A DNA stretch of 64,000 bases from Lentzea pudingi (lineage in GTDB: Bacteria; Actinomycetota; Actinomycetes; Mycobacteriales; Pseudonocardiaceae), in contig NZ_BMNC01000014.1 in the NCBI RefSeq assembly GCF_014646255.1, positions 62,001-126,000 of the forward strand, in the 5' to 3' direction. Each line of letters opens with the position of its first letter. Within the stretch, counting starts at the first letter, position 1. The position numbers and the translations under genes are program-made. Positions 62,416 to 64,000 of the stretch are shown here, piece after piece. The notes below the pieces were generated by a model that made no database searches, was not told the DNA's origin, and saw only the letters and a list, made by a program, of their open reading frames with translations.

Positions 62416-63086
62416 CGAACGAACTCCACGTCCCTGGCCTTGCCGTCGCGCACCACGACCTCGCGGTCGGAGTAGGCGGCGACGCGGGCCTCGTGCGTGA
62501 CCAGCACGACGGCGGCACCGGTCTCCCGTGCGGCCGACGTGAGCAGGTGCATCACCCTCTCGCCGTTGAGCGAGTCGAGCGCGCCCGTCGGTTCGTCAGC
62601 GAAGACCACCTTCGGTTCGGTGACCAGCGCACGGGCGATCGCCACGCGTTGCCCCTGGCCGCCGGACGTCTCGCCGGGCCGCTGGTCCGCGACGCCGTCG
62701 ACCTCCAGCTTGGCCATCCAGTCCCTCGCGGCGCGTTCGGCCGCCCTGCGCTTCATGCCACTGAGCCGCAACGGCAGCGCCACGTTCTCCAGACAGGTCA
62801 GTTCCGGCACGAGCTGGCCGAACTGGAAGACGAACCCGAAGTCGGTGCGCCGCAGCTCACTGCGCTCGCGGTCGGACATCGAGGTGAGCTCGCGGTCGCC
62901 GTAGCGGACGACGCCGGAGTCCGGCGGCAGGATGCCCGCGATGCAGTGCAGCAGCGTGGACTTGCCGGAACCGGAGGGACCCATCACCGCGACGATCTCG
63001 CCGGCGCGGATGGTCAGACCGGCTCCTTCGAGCGCGTGCGTCTTCCCGAACGACTTGTGCAGGTCCTGCGCGACCAACAGGCTCAT
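62412..63086 (-). CDS. ABC transporter ATP-binding protein
   Basis: 224 residues. Walker A GPSGSGKST, Q-loop FVFQFGQLVPELT, signature ETSGGQGQRVAIARAL (SGGQ), Walker B VVFADEPTGALDS and H-loop LVTHEARVA: the LolD/MacB subgroup. Energises the adjacent FtsX permease. The ATG (MSLLVAQDLHKSFGK) overlaps the PadR stop (ATGA). Confidence 0.95.
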   Translation of the reverse strand: MSLLVAQDLHKSFGKTHALEGAGLTIRAGEIVAVMGPSGSGKSTLLHCIAGILPPDSGVVRYGDRELTSMSDRERSELRRTDFGFVFQFGQLVPELTCLENVALPLRLSGMKRRAAERAARDWMAKLEVDGVADQRPGETSGGQGQRVAIARALVTEPKVVFADEPTGALDSLNGERVMHLLTSAARETGAAVVLVTHEARVAAYSDREVVVRDGKARDVEFVR

Positions 63087-63607
63087 TTCCCGACCTCCGC
63101 GGCCAGCTTGTCGAGGCGGGCCGCGGTCAGTTCGAGCCACCGCAGGTCGGCTTCGAGGTGGAACAGGGCGAAGTCGCAGATCAGCTGGTCGGCGAGGTCA
63201 CCGTCCGCCTTGCGCCTGGTGAGCTCGCGCATGGTCCCCAGGTGTGCCGAGCGCTGGACGTCGAGCACGTCGGTCGCGCTGCGGCCGGACAGCAGGGCCA
63301 GCACGACCTTCGAGTAGAGGGTGTTCTGCAGGTACGGCTCCGGCTTCTCCGGCGTGCCGAGCCAGCGCTCCACGTCGGTGACCCCGGCGTCCGTGATCGC
63401 GTACCGCCTGCGCTCCGGGCCGTCACCCGCCTCGACGCCCGCCTCGGCCACGAGGCCGTTCTTCAGCAGTCTCGACAGGGTCGAGTACACCTGGCCGTAC
63501 GCCAGCGGCCGGTGCTGGCCGAAACGCTCGTCGTAGGCGCGCTTCAGGTCGTAACCGTGCCTTGGACCGCCTTCCAGCAGGCCCAGCAGTGCGTGTCCGA
63601 TCGCCAT
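63083..63607 (-). CDS. PadR-family transcriptional regulator
   Basis: 174 residues. Winged helix MAIGHALLGLLEGGPRHGYDLKRAYDERFG...LAYGQVYSTLSRLLKNGLVAEAG and GPERRRYAITDAG; C-terminal dimerisation helices. First gene of an operon with the ABC exporter, the usual arrangement for a drug- or peptide-inducible pump repressed by PadR. ATG with a leaderless -10 box overlapping a perfect palindrome. Confidence 0.94.
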   Translation of the reverse strand: MAIGHALLGLLEGGPRHGYDLKRAYDERFGQHRPLAYGQVYSTLSRLLKNGLVAEAGVEAGDGPERRRYAITDAGVTDVERWLGTPEKPEPYLQNTLYSKVVLALLSGRSATDVLDVQRSAHLGTMRELTRRKADGDLADQLICDFALFHLEADLRWLELTAARLDKLAAEVGK

Positions 63608-63614
63608 GCGGAGC

Positions 63615-63633
63615 ACTATACACACCGTGTATA
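63615..63633 (-). promoter_or_regulatory. PadR operator overlapping the padR-ABC promoter
   Basis: TATACACACCGTGTATA (63617-63633) is a perfect 7-bp inverted repeat with a 3-bp centre, of the ATAC/GTAT type bound by PadR proteins. The minus-strand -10 box TATAGT (63615-63620) overlaps its end and lies seven bases before the ATG. Autorepression is likely. Confidence 0.8.
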
Positions 63634-63681
63634 CACCCGATGTAGTCAGCGGATGCCCTGACGAGCGACCGCCGTGGCGCC

Positions 63682-63687
63682 TACAGT
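63682..63687 (+). promoter_or_regulatory. -10 box TACAGT upstream of the ABATE gene
   Basis: TACAGT ends six bases before the GTG at 63694, consistent with a leaderless or very short leader transcript. Confidence 0.45.
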
Positions 63688-63693
63688 GGTGGG

Positions 63694-64000
63694 GTGACTG
63701 GTCTGACTGTCGGCTGGGATCACGACGTCGAGCTGCTGCTCGACTTCCTGAACACTCGACACGTACTGGACAGTGAAGCCTCCTGGCGCGCATGGGTGAC
63801 CGAGCGCGGCCTCGGGCGGAGCAGCGAAATCGCGCAGGCGCGCGCCGCACGGGCGGCGCTGCGGTCGTCCATCGAGGGGTCCTCAGGGCCTCAGACGGCA
63901 GCGGGCGTCGTCCACATCGAGCTCACCGACGGCGTCCCGGTGCTGTCGAGCTCGGACGCGCTCGGCGCGGTGCTCGCCGCCTCCGCCCGCCTCGCGGTGC
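63694..64000 (+). CDS. ABATE/CGNR-type putative regulator (partial, 5' end only)
   Basis: The first 102 codons: VTGLTVGWDHDVELLLDFLN, then TRHVLDSEASWRAWV and an Ala/Arg-rich helix. The LLLDFLNTR opening is characteristic of the ABATE domain that precedes a CGNR zinc finger in stress-induced actinobacterial regulators. The zinc-finger half would lie beyond 64000. GTG start judged from the upstream -10 box. Confidence 0.75.
   Translation, partial: MTGLTVGWDHDVELLLDFLNTRHVLDSEASWRAWVTERGLGRSSEIAQARAARAALRSSIEGSSGPQTAAGVVHIELTDGVPVLSSSDALGAVLAASARLAV

Overview
The window is high-GC actinobacterial chromosome. The gene order matches the mycobacterial Rv0474-Rv0529 neighbourhood (hbhA, murB, lprQ, mshA, gpm, senX3-regX3, ppx, proC, galE2, serB1, hemACDB, hemL, ccdA-resB-ccsB). 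It also carries rex next to hemA and a BldN/RsbN-like sigma/anti-sigma pair, as in Streptomyces. Mycothiol genes (mshA and a mycothiol-dependent DinB-type enzyme) fit Actinobacteria. I infer a member of the Pseudonocardiales (Lentzea/Saccharothrix/Amycolatopsis-like); the genus is not proven. No tRNA, rRNA, CRISPR array, insertion sequence or phage gene was seen.

Layout. 1-2808: cytochrome c biogenesis (ccsB partial, resB, ccdA; minus strand). 2940-4295: a secreted M64 peptidase and a 300-bp palindromic element, which separate ccdA from its usual partners resA, a histidine phosphatase and hemL (4296-6771). 6783-9650: six overlapping small membrane-protein genes. 9635-15276: hemB, cobA/hemD fusion, hemC, hemA and rex, with a Rex operator over the rex promoter. 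15446-18723: a membrane molybdopterin oxidoreductase, a glutaredoxin-like protein and an acyl-CoA synthetase. 18889-20640: ECF sigma factor and DUF5667 protein. 20627-25698: GNAT/ThiF pair, HAD phosphatase, a second copy of the palindromic element, an ArsR regulator and a PEP-mutase-like enzyme. 25667-31021: acyltransferase, epimerase, ribosomal protein bS22, small HTH protein, proC, thioesterase and proline dehydrogenase. 31022-31660: non-coding tandem repeats and a third large hairpin. 31661-37562: TIM-barrel protein, proline-rich membrane protein, Ppx/GppA, RegX3, SenX3 and Gpm. 37804-47334: acyl-CoA ligase, DUF4349 lipoprotein, YbjN, MshA, hydrolase, L,D-transpeptidase, SDR, trypsin-like protein and MurB. 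47360-54275: DUF2505, methyltransferase, mycothiol-dependent enzyme, PurU, an aminotransferase-fold protein, LOG-like protein, WD40 remnant, YbaK and TipA-like MerR. 54307-64000: DJ-1/PfpI, hydrolase, DUF2516, HbhA, XRE regulator, PCMT-like methyltransferase, NACHT ATPase, FtsX-type ABC exporter with PadR regulator, and the start of an ABATE-domain gene.

The most unusual signal is non-coding. Two copies of a long double hairpin (3942-4243 and 23358-23673) keep the same outer stem and loop, while their inner stems differ by paired changes that preserve base pairing. Each copy lies between convergent genes, inside a 3-4.5 kb domain where third codon positions shift to A on the plus strand and to T in minus-strand genes. 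This is the same strand-specific bias on both sides of the element, with fairly sharp edges. A third, different hairpin (31403-31528) shows a weaker one-sided version. I know of no described system that explains this.

Many promoters place a TANNNT box about 7 nt before the start codon, implying leaderless mRNAs.
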